Positions 6,692-16,916 of a stretch of DNA of 64,000 bases are shown piece after piece. The stretch covers positions 62,001 to 126,000 of the forward strand of contig NZ_CAESCM010000007.1 of NCBI RefSeq assembly GCF_903166585.1, written 5' to 3'. The notes below the pieces were generated by a model. It saw nothing but the letters and a program-made list of their open reading frames with translations. It was not told where the DNA came from and did not search any database. Each line of letters starts with the position of its first letter. The first letter of the stretch is position 1. Source of the DNA: Pedobacter ghigonis (lineage in GTDB: Bacteria; Bacteroidota; Bacteroidia; Sphingobacteriales; Sphingobacteriaceae). Made by a program: the position numbers and the translations under genes.

Positions 6692-9253
6692 ATGGCAAAA
6701 AATTTACTAATCGTCGAGTCACCCGCAAAAGCTAAAACTATTGAAGGCTATTTAGGCAAAGATTTCCTGGTGAAGTCTAGCTATGGCCATATCCGTGATT
6801 TAGTGAAGGGCGATATGGCAATTGATATTAAAAATAATTTTGCCCAAACCTACGAGGTACCCGCCGATAAGAAGAATGTGGTTGCCGAATTGAAAAAGCT
6901 TGCCAAGGATGCCGAAATGGTATGGCTAGCATCAGATGAGGACCGCGAGGGAGAAGCCATTTCGTGGCACTTATTCGAAACTTTAGGCCTTAAAGTAGAA
7001 AAAACCAAGCGTATCGTTTTTCATGAAATCACCAAACCTGCCATTTTAAAAGCCATCGATAGTCCGCGCGGCATCGATTATAATCTGGTAAATGCCCAAC
7101 AAGCCCGTCGTGTTTTAGATCGCCTGGTTGGTTTTGAGCTTTCGCCGGTATTATGGAAAAAGGTAAAGCCATCTTTGTCAGCAGGCCGTGTTCAATCTGT
7201 TGCCGTACGTTTAATTGTAGATAGAGAAAGAGAAGTTTTAAACTTTAATGCTGCTGCAGCCTATAAAATAACTGCCCAGTTTACTACAGGCAAAGGAAGA
7301 GAACTGGTTAAAGCCGAATTGCCACAACGTTTCGAAAGCGAAGCTGATGCTGAAAAATACCTTCAGGATTGTGCCAATGCAACCTTCGCCATTAGCAGTT
7401 TGGAAACCAAACCGGCGAAACGTAATCCGGCAGCACCTTTTACCACTTCAACCCTACAACAGGAAGCTTCACGAAAATTAGGTTTTTCGGTGGCCAGAAC
7501 CATGCAGGTTGCCCAAAGATTATACGAAGCGGGTAAGATTACTTACATGAGAACTGACTCGGTAAACTTGTCAGAAACCGCTATAAATGCTGCAGCAGCC
7601 GAAATAAAATCGGCCTATGGCGAAAAATATCACCAACCAAGGGTTTATAAAACCAAATCGGCCGGTGCACAGGAAGCTCACGAAGCCATCCGTCCAACTT
7701 ATTTCGACAGACATACTGTTGATGGCGACATTTCCGAGAAACGTTTATACGATTTGATCTGGAAACGTTCAATCGCCTCACAAATGAGCGAGGCCTTATT
7801 TGAGAAAACCACCGCACAGATTACCGCTTCAACCCGTAAAGAGCATTTAGTTGCCGAGGGTGAGGTATTGAAATTTGACGGTTTCTTAAAAGTTTATCTC
7901 GAATCAACCGATGATGAAGAGGGCGAAGAAAAAGAAGGCGGAGCTATTTTACCTCCTTTAGCTAAAGGACAGGAATTATTTTTAAGAGAAATGCAGGCTA
8001 CAGAACGTTACTCACGTCCGCCAGCAAGATATACAGAGGCCAGTCTGGTTAAAAAATTAGAAGAACTGGGTATTGGCCGTCCGTCTACCTACGCACCTAC
8101 CATTTCTACGGTTCAAAACCGTGGTTATGTGGTAAAAGAAGACCGCGATGGTAAACAACGTAAGTTTACAGCCATTACTTTAGCCAATGGCGAAGTTAAA
8201 AAAGAAACCAAATCAGAAATTACCGGAGCGGAAAAGTCTAAACTCTTCCCTACCGATATTGGTGAGGTGGTAAACGATTTCCTGGTAGCACATTTTAAAG
8301 GAATTGTTGATTTTAATTTCACGGCCAAAGTAGAAAAAGAGTTCGATGAGATTGCACAGGGCTTGCAAGAGTGGACTAAAATGCTCCATTCTTTCTACAA
8401 CCCTTTCCATACTGAAGTAGAAACAACGCTGGAAACGGCTGAACGCGCCACTGGCGAACGTTTATTGGGCGTTGATCCGGCTACTGGTAAAAACGTTTAT
8501 ACCAAAGTGGGCAAATTTGGTCCGCTGGTTCAAATTGGCGAGCTTGATGAGGAAGAAAAACCGCGTTATGCAAGCTTAATGCGCAACCAATCGGTAGCCA
8601 CCATTGCATTAGCAGATGCTTTAGAATTGTTTAAATTACCATTCCAGTTGCCTGATTTTGAGGGTAAGGAAGTCGTAATTGGTGTTGGCCGCTTCGGACC
8701 TTATGTAAAGTGGGGCGAAAGTTTCATTTCATTGCCTAAAAACGAGGAGCCGCTGTCGGTTACTTACGAAAGGGCTGTTGAAATTATCCGTCAGAAAATG
8801 GATGATGATGCACCTATCGCCTATTACGAAGGTTTAGGTGTAACCAAAGGAAAGGGGCGCTTTGGTCCTTTTATTAAATGGAACGATTTATTTATCAATA
8901 TCCCGGCTAAAGGTTACGATTTCGACAATCTTACACAAGCCGATATTGAAACCTTAATTGGTAAAAAAGTAGAAAAAGAGGCGAACAGGTACATTAAAAC
9001 CTGGGATGCTGAAAAAATATCGATCGAAAATGGCCGTTGGGGACCGTTTATCCGTTTTGGCAAACTGATGCTGAAACTGAGAAACAACGAGGCTACCAAA
9101 CAAAAATATACACCAGAAGAGCTGGCTGATATTGATTTGGAAGTAGTTAAAAAGATGATTGTAGAACAAGTGCCAAATGCCTTCGAAACGAAGAAAAAAG
9201 CACCTGCAAAGAAAAAGGCTCCCGCTAAAAAAGCTGTAGCTAAGAAGAAATAA
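6692..9253 (+). CDS. topA: DNA topoisomerase I (type IA)
   Basis: Relaxes negative supercoils by single-strand passage; 853 residues, usual for Bacteroidota TopA. The Toprim domain opens with LLIVESPAKAKTIEGYLG and carries DEDREGEAISWH. The catalytic tyrosine is Tyr285 in ITYMRTDSVNLS. The C-terminal part lacks obvious four-cysteine zinc fingers and instead has glycine-rich repeats (KFGPLVQIGE, RFGPYVKWGE, RFGPFIKWND, RWGPFIRFGK). It ends in a Lys/Ala/Pro tail (KKKAPAKKKAPAKK) that probably binds DNA. The next gene starts about 100 bp downstream. Confidence 0.97.
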   Translation: MAKNLLIVESPAKAKTIEGYLGKDFLVKSSYGHIRDLVKGDMAIDIKNNFAQTYEVPADKKNVVAELKKLAKDAEMVWLASDEDREGEAISWHLFETLGLKVEKTKRIVFHEITKPAILKAIDSPRGIDYNLVNAQQARRVLDRLVGFELSPVLWKKVKPSLSAGRVQSVAVRLIVDREREVLNFNAAAAYKITAQFTTGKGRELVKAELPQRFESEADAEKYLQDCANATFAISSLETKPAKRNPAAPFTTSTLQQEASRKLGFSVARTMQVAQRLYEAGKITYMRTDSVNLSETAINAAAAEIKSAYGEKYHQPRVYKTKSAGAQEAHEAIRPTYFDRHTVDGDISEKRLYDLIWKRSIASQMSEALFEKTTAQITASTRKEHLVAEGEVLKFDGFLKVYLESTDDEEGEEKEGGAILPPLAKGQELFLREMQATERYSRPPARYTEASLVKKLEELGIGRPSTYAPTISTVQNRGYVVKEDRDGKQRKFTAITLANGEVKKETKSEITGAEKSKLFPTDIGEVVNDFLVAHFKGIVDFNFTAKVEKEFDEIAQGLQEWTKMLHSFYNPFHTEVETTLETAERATGERLLGVDPATGKNVYTKVGKFGPLVQIGELDEEEKPRYASLMRNQSVATIALADALELFKLPFQLPDFEGKEVVIGVGRFGPYVKWGESFISLPKNEEPLSVTYERAVEIIRQKMDDDAPIAYYEGLGVTKGKGRFGPFIKWNDLFINIPAKGYDFDNLTQADIETLIGKKVEKEANRYIKTWDAEKISIENGRWGPFIRFGKLMLKLRNNEATKQKYTPEELADIDLEVVKKMIVEQVPNAFETKKKAPAKKKAPAKKAVAKKK

Positions 9254-9357
9254 GTTTTAGATGAAAGGATTTTTGGATGATAGGATAAGTAATACTATCA
9301 TTCAAAATTCTATAATTATACAATTAACCGATTAACCAGCTTAAACAGTTAACCCAC

Positions 9358-9762
9358 TTGAAAGCAGACTTACCAGAAAATACAGTTGAAGATATTGCCA
9401 TGGCCGTTGTGCTGATGAGCGAAACACCAGAGGTAAAAAACTGGACCGTTTACCTTGTTAACTTAAAAAACGAGGCCATTACTAACGTATTAATCAGCTC
9501 GAAAGGTTATGGTGAAAAGGATGGAAAACAGGTTAAAACTTCTGTTTTAAGGCATTTTATTGGCGATATGGATGCACAATCTTTTTCCGGCGTAGAAGCA
9601 ATTGATCCTGAAGTTTTTGGCTTAACCAACGAATACTGGCTTAGCTATTATATCGATGGCACTATTTACGACAAGAAATTCATTTTCCTACCCGAAAGTA
9701 TTATCGATTCTAATTTGATTAAAATCCCGCTGGTAAATCGGCCTGGGGTGATGATTAAATAA
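9358..9762 (+). CDS. Conserved hypothetical protein
   Basis: Protein of 134 residues with no signal peptide and a mixed alpha/beta composition (VVLMSETPEVKNWTVYLVNLKNEAITNVLISSKGYGE; VFGLTNEYWLSYYIDGTIYDKKFIFLPESI). I recognise it only as a conserved small protein found after topA or alone in Bacteroidota; its function is unknown. No ATG lies upstream before a stop at 9325, so the start is TTG at 9358, unless translation begins at the internal ATG near 9400. The first 14 residues (KADLPENTVEDIAM) look native, favouring TTG. Confidence 0.75.
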   Translation: MKADLPENTVEDIAMAVVLMSETPEVKNWTVYLVNLKNEAITNVLISSKGYGEKDGKQVKTSVLRHFIGDMDAQSFSGVEAIDPEVFGLTNEYWLSYYIDGTIYDKKFIFLPESIIDSNLIKIPLVNRPGVMIK

Positions 9763-9929
9763 GTTGGGAGTTTGGGGTGGTGAGTTTGGAGTTTCCAGGC
9801 ATGTAGCTAATGCTACATCTAAAACTGAAAACTCCAAACTAAGTTTAGAATCTTCGCAATATCACTATTTCTGCATCCAGAACTGAAAACTCCAAACTCC
9901 AAACTCCAAGCTCCCAACTCCGAACTAAA
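9763..9929. repeat. AACTCCA heptamer-rich inverted repeat between convergent genes
   Basis: The left end (GGGAGTTTGGGG...GAGTTTGGAGTTT) is imperfectly complementary to the right end, which repeats AACTCCA units. In the centre ATGTAGC (9801-9807), loop TAAT, GCTACAT (9812-9818) forms a perfect 7-bp hairpin. The phrase AACTGAAAACTCCAAACT occurs twice. The whole can fold into a large cruciform and may end transcription from both sides. Confidence 0.6.
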
Positions 9930-10355
9930 CTAAGGTACCTTAACCGCTTGTCTGCCAAGCAACTTCCACCCTGCCTTTTCTTTGCTCCAAATCAGCAGGA
10001 TATACAATTTCACATTTCCCGGTACATTTTTATCATTGGTTTTCGCGCTTAAAGTGTGACGAACCAGGGCCGTTTTATTTTGAAGGATAACCGTTTGGTC
10101 GGTTAAATTAATATCGACAAAATCAGATTCGCCCGAAAGCAACGAGTGCAGAAATTCCTGCTTGGTCTGGATTTTTCCACTCGAGTGTCCGTAACTTAAA
10201 TTGGTTAAAATTAACTTATCCAGGGCCGAACTATCCGGTGTAACCATCAGCTTAGTTAATTTCGTTACAGCTGCTTCCACTTCAGTTTTTTGTGCGAAAG
10301 AAAAATGTACAGTACCTAAAAGTAAAGCAGATAAAACAAATATTTTCTTGATCAT
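9930..10355 (-). CDS. Secreted DUF4440/SnoaL-like (NTF2 fold) protein
   Basis: Protein of 141 residues. It starts with a Sec signal peptide (MIKKIFVLSALLLGTVHFSFA, cut before QK) followed by a single NTF2-like cone domain: helical AAVTKLTKLMVTPDSSALDKLI, then LSYGHSSGKIQTKQEFLHSLLSG and the strand-rich half ending WKLLGRQAVKVP. DUF4440-type proteins of this form are common in Bacteroidota; most have no known activity. It is divergent from the alpha-2-macroglobulin gene and convergent with the upstream hypothetical. Confidence 0.8.
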   Translation of the reverse strand: MIKKIFVLSALLLGTVHFSFAQKTEVEAAVTKLTKLMVTPDSSALDKLILTNLSYGHSSGKIQTKQEFLHSLLSGESDFVDINLTDQTVILQNKTALVRHTLSAKTNDKNVPGNVKLYILLIWSKEKAGWKLLGRQAVKVP

Positions 10356-10491
10356 AAGGGATTATTTTGGTTAACAGCTGTAAACTTATCCAATTGAATG
10401 GAAAGGAACAAGTTAGCCGGGGCTAATTTTCCACATTATGCTATTTAACGTGAATTTTAGTTATTTTTCATTCAAATTACCTAAAGCACCT

Positions 10492-13400
10492 ATGGAAAAT
10501 CCATCTAGTTACCGATCATCAACAAAGAAAAAAATTATCTTCGGCGGCTTGCTCCTTGTTTCAATTGCCGCTATTCTTTTTGTGTATTTTAACAAGAAGA
10601 AAAAAACTAACGAAGAAAACCAGGCTTATGCCAAATACATTGAGGCCTATACCTCGGGCACGATCTCCAAAAAAAGTTTTATCCGTGTGCACCTGGCCAA
10701 TGCAGCAACGGGTATGCAGGATCTGGGCAAAGCCGATTCGCGCGATCTGTTCGATTTCTCGCCCTCAATTTCTGGAAAAGCCTATTGGATTGACCCGCAA
10801 ACCATAGAATTCAGGCCTGACGAAAACCTTAAACCAGGCAAAAACTACGAAGCCACCTTTAAACTATCCGAAGTTTCGGCAACGGAAAAGGGCTTCGAAG
10901 ATTTCGACTTTGAGTTTAAAGTAATCACGCCGGGGATTATGCTCACGCAAAACGGCTTGGTTTCGCAAAACAATACCGCACTCGATTACATGAAATTAAC
11001 TGGTGAAGTGGCTACAGCCGATGTAGAAGAAACCAGTAAGATAGAAAAAACGATAGAACTGGATTTCGACCAGAAATTAAAGGTGAAATGGCAGCATGAT
11101 CCCGCTAAAAACACCTCAAAATTTACGATCGACAGCATTAAAAAAACCGGCAGCGACCAGACTTTAAAAATAGACTGGGATGGTGATGCTATTGATGCAG
11201 AGCAAAAAGGCAGCGAAGAAATCAGGGTTCCGGCGCTGAACAAGTTTGAAGTTCTTGACATTAAAGCCATTCAAGGGGAAGAAGATTATGCCCTGGTACA
11301 GTTTTCTGAGCCCATTGGCGTTGGTCAAGATCTAACCGGTATGATCTCACTTGGTAATTTAAGCGATTTACGCTACACCATTGATGCCAGTCAGGTTAAA
11401 GTTTACGCTGCTGAAGAACTGAAAGGCAATTATGCGTTGAATGCAAACGCCGGTATCGAAAACATCAATGGCAAAAAACTGGCAACCGGTAAAATGGCCA
11501 ATCTGGTTTTCGAAGATAAGCTACCTGCGGTAACCATTGCAGGCGGTGGATCTATTTTACCTAATTCGGGCAAACTGGTTTTACCTTTCGAAGCCATTAA
11601 CCTGAAAGCAGTAGATGTAACTGTTATTAAGATTTACGAAAATAATATCCCGCAATTCTTCCAGACGAACAGCTATAAAGATGGCAACGAACTGCGCAGG
11701 GTGGCCAAGCCTATTTTGCAAAAAACAGTACGTTTAGATGAGGATAAAGCGCTCAATCTGCACAAAAAGAACCGTTTTACACTCGATCTGGATAAAATGA
11801 TCCGCACCGAGCCTGGGGCCATGTATCGCGTTACCATTGCTTTCAGGCAGGAATACAATGCATACAACTGCAAAGCTGGCGAAGAAAAGGCCGATGAGGG
11901 TGAAGATGGAGCCGAATATGGAGATTATGAAGGCTATGGCGAAAAAATTGATGAAGACGACGATTTCTGGCAACGCTATAACAACTATTACCCATCAAAC
12001 TACAGGTGGAACGATAAGGACAATCCTTGTACCCCGTCATTTTACACCAACCAGCGCTGGGCGAGCAGGAATTTAATTGCTTCGAACATTGGTTTGGTTG
12101 CCAAACGAGGCAACGACAATTCGATGCTGGTGGTAGCTACCGATTTATTAACGGCCAAACCATTAAGCGGCGTAAACCTGGAATTGATGGATTACCAGAA
12201 ACAGATCATCTTCACCACCAAAACCGATGGAGATGGATTAGCCAGGTTTGATTTAAAACGCCAGCCGTTTTTACTGATTGCCAAAAATGGTTCAGAACGT
12301 GGTTATTTAAAACTCGATGATGGTAGTTCCCTACCGCTAAGCCGCTTCGATGTTGGTGGCGATGTAGTGCAAAGTGGGTTAAAAGGCTTTATTTATGGCG
12401 AACGTGGCGTTTGGCGGCCGGGCGATAGTCTGTTTGTTTCCTTTGTTTTAGAAGATAAGCTAAAGAAACTGCCGGCCAACTACCCCGTAACCATGGAATT
12501 TTACAACCCGAAAGGTCAATTGTATAAACGGCTGATTAATGGTAAACCGCTCAACGGCTTCTATACTTTTAAAACGGCAACCGATAATACCGCGCCTACT
12601 GGTAATTGGATGGCGAAAGTAAAAGCAGGTGGAGCAACCTTTACGAAAACGCTCAAAATTGAGACGGTAATGCCTAACCGCCTTAAAATTGATTTCAATG
12701 TAGGTAACCGCCCCTATTTAACTGCCGGTACCTCTGCTGCTACCCTCTCGGCCAAGTGGCTTTTCGGCGCTGTTGCCCAAAACCTGAAAGCCAAAGTCGA
12801 CGTTAACTTAAACACTACCGAAACTAAATTTAAAGGCTTTGAGGACTTTAGCTTCGATAACCCTACAGTTAATTTCGAATCGCAGGTTAAAACGATATTC
12901 GAAGGCACCTTAAATCAAAATGGTTTGGCACAGGTTAACACTAACCTAAACGAAAATAACACCGCACCAGGCGTACTCAGGGCTAACTTTACCACAAAAG
13001 TTTTCGAACCCGGAGGCAATTTCAGTATCGATAACTTCAGTATTCCCTACCATGTGTATAGCAGCTATCTGGGTGTTCGTCCGCCAAAAGGCGACCGCTT
13101 AAGCGGCATGCTGGTTACCGGGCAGGATCATAAAATAGAAATTGTAAATGTAAATACCGATGGCAAATTGCTAAGCGGCAACAAAACTGTTCAGGTAGAA
13201 TTGTATAAAACGCAATGGCGCTGGTGGTGGGAACAAGACGATCAGTACACTTATGCCAACTTTACCCAAAACCAGTACAACAAACTGGTAGAAAGTCATC
13301 AGGTTAACCTTACCAACGGCAAAGGAAGCTGGAATTTACGGGTTAATGAGCCCGAATGGGGCCGCTATCTGATTTTGGTACGCGATATCAATGGTGGCCA

Positions 13401-16083
13401 TGTTACCGGTAAATCTGTTTATATTGATTGGCCGGGCTGGGCACAACGCGAGCAGGGAAGCAACCCAACCGAAGCCTCTATGCTTTCTTTCACCGCCAAC
13501 AAAGAGAAATTTACAGTGGGTGAAGATATTACACTCACCATCCCTACCGGAAAAGATGGAAGGGCGTTGATTTCAATTGAAAATGGTAGCCGAGTGCTTA
13601 AAACCTTCTGGGTAGATACCAAAGCCGGACAAACCCAGTTCAAATTTAAAGCAGAGAAAGAAATGGCACCAAATGTTTTCGCTAACATTACGCTCCTGCA
13701 GCCGCATGCCCAAACGGTAAACGACTTGCCAATTCGCATGTATGGAGCCATTCCGCTTTCGGTTGAAGATCCGCAAACCATTTTAAAGCCAACCATTAAA
13801 ATGGCAGATAAAATTAAGCCGGAGACTGAAAATACCATTACTGTAGGTGAGCAAAACGGTAAAGCCATGACTTATACCATTGCTTTGGTAGATGAAGGTT
13901 TGCTCGATCTTACCCGTTTCAAAACACCCGATCCGCACAGCGCCTTTTATGCCCGCGAAGGTTTAGGCGTTAAAACCTGGGATTTATTTGACTATGTTTT
14001 AGGAGCCTGGGGAGGAAATTTAGAACGGATTTTAAGCATAGGTGGTGATGGAAGCATCAATAAAAACCTCAACCCGGCCAAAGCAAACCGTTTTAAAGCC
14101 GTAGTTAAATTTATGGGACCATTTACCATTGGCAAAGGCGAAAACAAATCCCATAAATTTAAATTGCCACAATATATCGGCTCGGTAAGGGCGATGGGAG
14201 TAGCTGGTCAGGATGCCGCTTATGGGTTTGCCGAGAAAGCTGTTCAGGTTAAAAAACCTTTAATGGTGTTGGCCACTTTACCCCGGGTAATTGGCCCTGG
14301 TGAAACTTTTACACTTCCGGTAACTGTTTTTGCTACCGAAGCTAACCTCAAAAATGTTTCGGTACAGTTGCAGGCCAGTAACTTAATTGTGCAGGGAACC
14401 AATAAGCAGCAGCTCTATTACAAGCAAACGGGCGAACAGATGGCTTACTTTGAAGTTAAAGCGCCGAATACTGTGGGCATTGCGAAAGTAAAGGTTATTG
14501 CAACGAGTGCCGGCGAACGTACCGATTACGATGTGGAAATGGATATCAGAAATCCGAATCCTTATGTAACCAATGTGGTATCGGCAACGGTTCAACCGCA
14601 CACCAAATGGGCGGTAAACTACCAGCCAATCGGAATGACCGGAACCAATTCCGGCGCACTAGAAGTGTCATCGATCCCTGCCATTAGCCTCAGCAAACGG
14701 TTAAGCTACCTCATTCAATATCCTCACGGCTGTATTGAGCAAACTACTTCAGGCATTTTCCCGCAATTGTATCTCGATAGGTTGACTGCGCTTAATGAAC
14801 AGCAAAAGGCCTCCACAGAGAAAAACATTAAAGCAGGCATTAACAGGCTTAAAGGTTTTCAGACTACCGAAGGTGGCCTCTCATACTGGCCTGGCGAAGG
14901 CAGTGCCGACGAATGGGGAAGTAACTATGCAGGTCACTTCCTGGTTGAGGCACAAAACGCAGGTTACACGCTTCCGGTTGGCCTGCTCGAAGACCTTTTA
15001 CGCTACCAAAAATCAAAAGCAGCAAACTGGGCACCTAACAGTAATAATTTTTACGGTGGCGATTTATCGCAGGCTTATCGTTTATATATGCTTGCCCTGG
15101 CTAAAAAACCTGAAATGGCAGCTATGAACCGATTAAAAGCTTTTGAATATTTATCGGTAGCTGCCAAATGGCGTTTGGCTGCAGCTTATAAACTGGCCGG
15201 GCAAAACGAGGTGGCACAAAACATGATCCGCGGATTAGATACCTCCGTGCAGGCCTATAAACAACTGGGCGGCACCTATGGCTCAGATATCCGCGATCAG
15301 GCGATGATTTTAGAAACCCTTACCCTACTTGGCCAAAAAGCTAAAGCAGCAAGCCTGCTACAGCCTTTAGCGGCAAAATTAGGCGAGAATACCTGGTACA
15401 GTACCCAAACCACCGCATATAGCTTATTGGCCATTGCCAAATTCTGTGGTACAAACCAGTCGTCGAGCAAATTGCAGTACCAATATGTATTAGATGGAAA
15501 ATCAGCCCCCGTTAACAGCAACCAGTACATAAACAGTACGCCGGTAAACTTTAAAGGCAGCACAGCCTCAGTTACCAATAATGGTAATAATGTACTGTTT
15601 GTTCGTTTAGTTTTAGCGGGCCAGCCTATTGCCGGCCGGAACAACTTCCTGCCTAACCGACCTGATGTTTTGGATATGAATGTAACCTACAAACGCTTAA
15701 ACGGAACGGTGATCGATCCAACCACGATAAAACAGGGAACTGATTTTTATGCCGAAGTTACTGTTAAAAATCCTGGTAAAATGGGCTTATACGAGCAAAT
15801 GGCTTTAACGCAGATTTTCCCTTCGGGTTGGGAGATTATCAATACCCGCGTAAACGATAACCAGAGTATGCTGGCCTCCTCTCCTTTTAATTATCAGGAT
15901 ATCCGCGACGACCGCGTTTTCACTTATTTCAATGTGAGAGAAGGCGAAAGTCTGGTTTATAAGGTATTACTAAACGCCTCTTATCTGGGTAAATATTACC
16001 TGTCGGCCGTGCAGTGCGAAGCCATGTACAACAATGATATTTCGGCGACTCAGCCGGGCAAATGGGTGCAGGTGGTGAAGTAG
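10492..16083 (+). CDS. Bacterial alpha-2-macroglobulin with CIEQ thioester motif
   Basis: Very large envelope protein (about 1863 residues) of the MG/A2M family, thought to trap invading proteases. The N-terminus has one membrane anchor (KKKIIFGGLLLVSIAAILFVYF) and no lipobox, so it is tethered to the inner membrane facing the periplasm. Repeated MG beta domains follow; around residues 480-530 there is a very acidic Gly/Tyr/Asp insert. The A2M core (GLLDLTRFKTPDPHSAFYAREGLGV) leads to the thioester motif CIEQ near residue 1414 inside the TED helical domain. I use the ATG at 10492; an in-frame ATG at 10438 would add 18 residues. It pairs functionally with PBP1C, encoded downstream beyond a RAYT island. 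Confidence 0.93.
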   Translation: MENPSSYRSSTKKKIIFGGLLLVSIAAILFVYFNKKKKTNEENQAYAKYIEAYTSGTISKKSFIRVHLANAATGMQDLGKADSRDLFDFSPSISGKAYWIDPQTIEFRPDENLKPGKNYEATFKLSEVSATEKGFEDFDFEFKVITPGIMLTQNGLVSQNNTALDYMKLTGEVATADVEETSKIEKTIELDFDQKLKVKWQHDPAKNTSKFTIDSIKKTGSDQTLKIDWDGDAIDAEQKGSEEIRVPALNKFEVLDIKAIQGEEDYALVQFSEPIGVGQDLTGMISLGNLSDLRYTIDASQVKVYAAEELKGNYALNANAGIENINGKKLATGKMANLVFEDKLPAVTIAGGGSILPNSGKLVLPFEAINLKAVDVTVIKIYENNIPQFFQTNSYKDGNELRRVAKPILQKTVRLDEDKALNLHKKNRFTLDLDKMIRTEPGAMYRVTIAFRQEYNAYNCKAGEEKADEGEDGAEYGDYEGYGEKIDEDDDFWQRYNNYYPSNYRWNDKDNPCTPSFYTNQRWASRNLIASNIGLVAKRGNDNSMLVVATDLLTAKPLSGVNLELMDYQKQIIFTTKTDGDGLARFDLKRQPFLLIAKNGSERGYLKLDDGSSLPLSRFDVGGDVVQSGLKGFIYGERGVWRPGDSLFVSFVLEDKLKKLPANYPVTMEFYNPKGQLYKRLINGKPLNGFYTFKTATDNTAPTGNWMAKVKAGGATFTKTLKIETVMPNRLKIDFNVGNRPYLTAGTSAATLSAKWLFGAVAQNLKAKVDVNLNTTETKFKGFEDFSFDNPTVNFESQVKTIFEGTLNQNGLAQVNTNLNENNTAPGVLRANFTTKVFEPGGNFSIDNFSIPYHVYSSYLGVRPPKGDRLSGMLVTGQDHKIEIVNVNTDGKLLSGNKTVQVELYKTQWRWWWEQDDQYTYANFTQNQYNKLVESHQVNLTNGKGSWNLRVNEPEWGRYLILVRDINGGHVTGKSVYIDWPGWAQREQGSNPTEASMLSFTANKEKFTVGEDITLTIPTGKDGRALISIENGSRVLKTFWVDTKAGQTQFKFKAEKEMAPNVFANITLLQPHAQTVNDLPIRMYGAIPLSVEDPQTILKPTIKMADKIKPETENTITVGEQNGKAMTYTIALVDEGLLDLTRFKTPDPHSAFYAREGLGVKTWDLFDYVLGAWGGNLERILSIGGDGSINKNLNPAKANRFKAVVKFMGPFTIGKGENKSHKFKLPQYIGSVRAMGVAGQDAAYGFAEKAVQVKKPLMVLATLPRVIGPGETFTLPVTVFATEANLKNVSVQLQASNLIVQGTNKQQLYYKQTGEQMAYFEVKAPNTVGIAKVKVIATSAGERTDYDVEMDIRNPNPYVTNVVSATVQPHTKWAVNYQPIGMTGTNSGALEVSSIPAISLSKRLSYLIQYPHGCIEQTTSGIFPQLYLDRLTALNEQQKASTEKNIKAGINRLKGFQTTEGGLSYWPGEGSADEWGSNYAGHFLVEAQNAGYTLPVGLLEDLLRYQKSKAANWAPNSNNFYGGDLSQAYRLYMLALAKKPEMAAMNRLKAFEYLSVAAKWRLAAAYKLAGQNEVAQNMIRGLDTSVQAYKQLGGTYGSDIRDQAMILETLTLLGQKAKAASLLQPLAAKLGENTWYSTQTTAYSLLAIAKFCGTNQSSSKLQYQYVLDGKSAPVNSNQYINSTPVNFKGSTASVTNNGNNVLFVRLVLAGQPIAGRNNFLPNRPDVLDMNVTYKRLNGTVIDPTTIKQGTDFYAEVTVKNPGKMGLYEQMALTQIFPSGWEIINTRVNDNQSMLASSPFNYQDIRDDRVFTYFNVREGESLVYKVLLNASYLGKYYLSAVQCEAMYNNDISATQPGKWVQVVK

Positions 16084-16091
16084 AAAATCAT

Positions 16092-16156
16092 AGTGGTTCG
16101 TGATGACACGAACCACTTCTTACTTTGAACCCTCGGTTCGTGTCACCACGAACCGA
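16092..16156. repeat. Two REP hairpins upstream of the RAYT gene
   Basis: REP1: arm 16092-16102, loop ATGA, arm 16107-16117 (11 bp perfect, core TGGTTCGTG/CACGAACCA). REP2: arm 16133-16142, loop TCAC, arm 16147-16156 (10 bp perfect, core CGGTTCGTG). The loop of REP2 is the reverse complement of the GTGA loop of the downstream hairpins, so REP2 is in the opposite orientation, as in paired BIME units. Confidence 0.85.
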
Positions 16157-16180
16157 AATTTAAATAATTAACCAAATGCT

Positions 16181-16729
16181 ATGGACAAATTATTCGAACA
16201 GAAAAGAAAAAGCCATATTGAAATTGGTCAAATTTACTTTTGGACAGCAACCATAAACAATTGGCAAAAACTGTTACTAACTACTGAATTTAAACATGTA
16301 ATATTAAATTCATTTGATTATCTAAGCTGGCTAAACAAGATTGATATTTTTGCTTTTGTAATTATGCCTAACCATATCCATACAATTTGGCGAACAAAAG
16401 AATTAAATGGAAAAGAAACAGCACAGGGTTCTTTTCTAAAATATACAGCCCATGAATTTAAAAAATTATTAGATCCGAGCCAGTTATTGAATTATTATGT
16501 TAGCGCCGTTAATAAGAATTATGAATTTTGGAAGAGAGATTCGCTGGCAATACATTTATATACACCTGAAGTGGCTTATCAAAAACTCGACTATTTGCAT
16601 AATAATCCTTGCACGGAGTTTTGGCAGCTAGCAAACGAACCCGAAGATTACGAATACTCCTCAGCTTCCTTTTACGAAAAAGATGAAATACGGTATTCTT
16701 TTTTGAAGGATTTAAGATTGGAGTTTTAA
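16181..16729 (+). CDS. REP-associated tyrosine transposase (RAYT, Y1/HUH family)
   Basis: Single-strand endonuclease-like protein of 182 residues. The HUH metal motif is MPNHIH (His65, His67), in the context FAFVIMPNHIHTIW typical of Y1_Tnp. The candidate catalytic tyrosine lies in the C-terminal helix QKLDYLHNNPC, matching the family YxHxNP stretch. It is immediately flanked by six REP hairpins, the expected substrates of a RAYT. RAYTs are single-copy domesticated transposases that mobilise or copy REPs. The gene is intact and lies between the A2M and PBP1C genes. Confidence 0.9.
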   Translation: MDKLFEQKRKSHIEIGQIYFWTATINNWQKLLLTTEFKHVILNSFDYLSWLNKIDIFAFVIMPNHIHTIWRTKELNGKETAQGSFLKYTAHEFKKLLDPSQLLNYYVSAVNKNYEFWKRDSLAIHLYTPEVAYQKLDYLHNNPCTEFWQLANEPEDYEYSSASFYEKDEIRYSFLKDLRLEF

Positions 16730-16740
16730 CAACTAGCGTA

Positions 16741-16916
16741 TGGTTCGTGAAGACACGAACCACGGCGACAGGTAAAATAATAAACCGTATGGTTAGCGGT
16801 GACACAAACCATGGCAACAGGTAAAAATAATAAATCGTATGGTTCGTGGTGACACGAACCATCGCGACGGTAAAAATGACAAACTATCAGCCTCGGTTCG
16901 TGTCACCACGAATCGA
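16741..16916. repeat. Four REP hairpins downstream of the RAYT gene
   Basis: REP3: TGGTTCGTG 16741-16749, loop AAGA, CACGAACCA 16754-16762. REP4 (16790-16811) is degenerate (arms TGGTTAGCG and CACAAACCA). REP5: 16840-16848, loop GTGA, 16853-16861, perfect. REP6: 16893-16902, loop TCAC, 16907-16916, one mismatch, opposite orientation. REP3, 4 and 5 are direct repeats with a ~50-bp period, including a conserved spacer (GGTAAAA-TAATAAA-CGTA). The array ends 30 bases before the PBP1C start. Confidence 0.85.

Noticed and set aside
13419..13868. 149-residue frame opposite the A2M gene
   Set aside because: Antisense shadow inside a strongly supported coding region.
16741..16916. Second CRISPR-like pattern (50-bp period)
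   Set aside because: Repeats are short REP hairpins with conserved, not unique, spacers, and they flank a RAYT gene.
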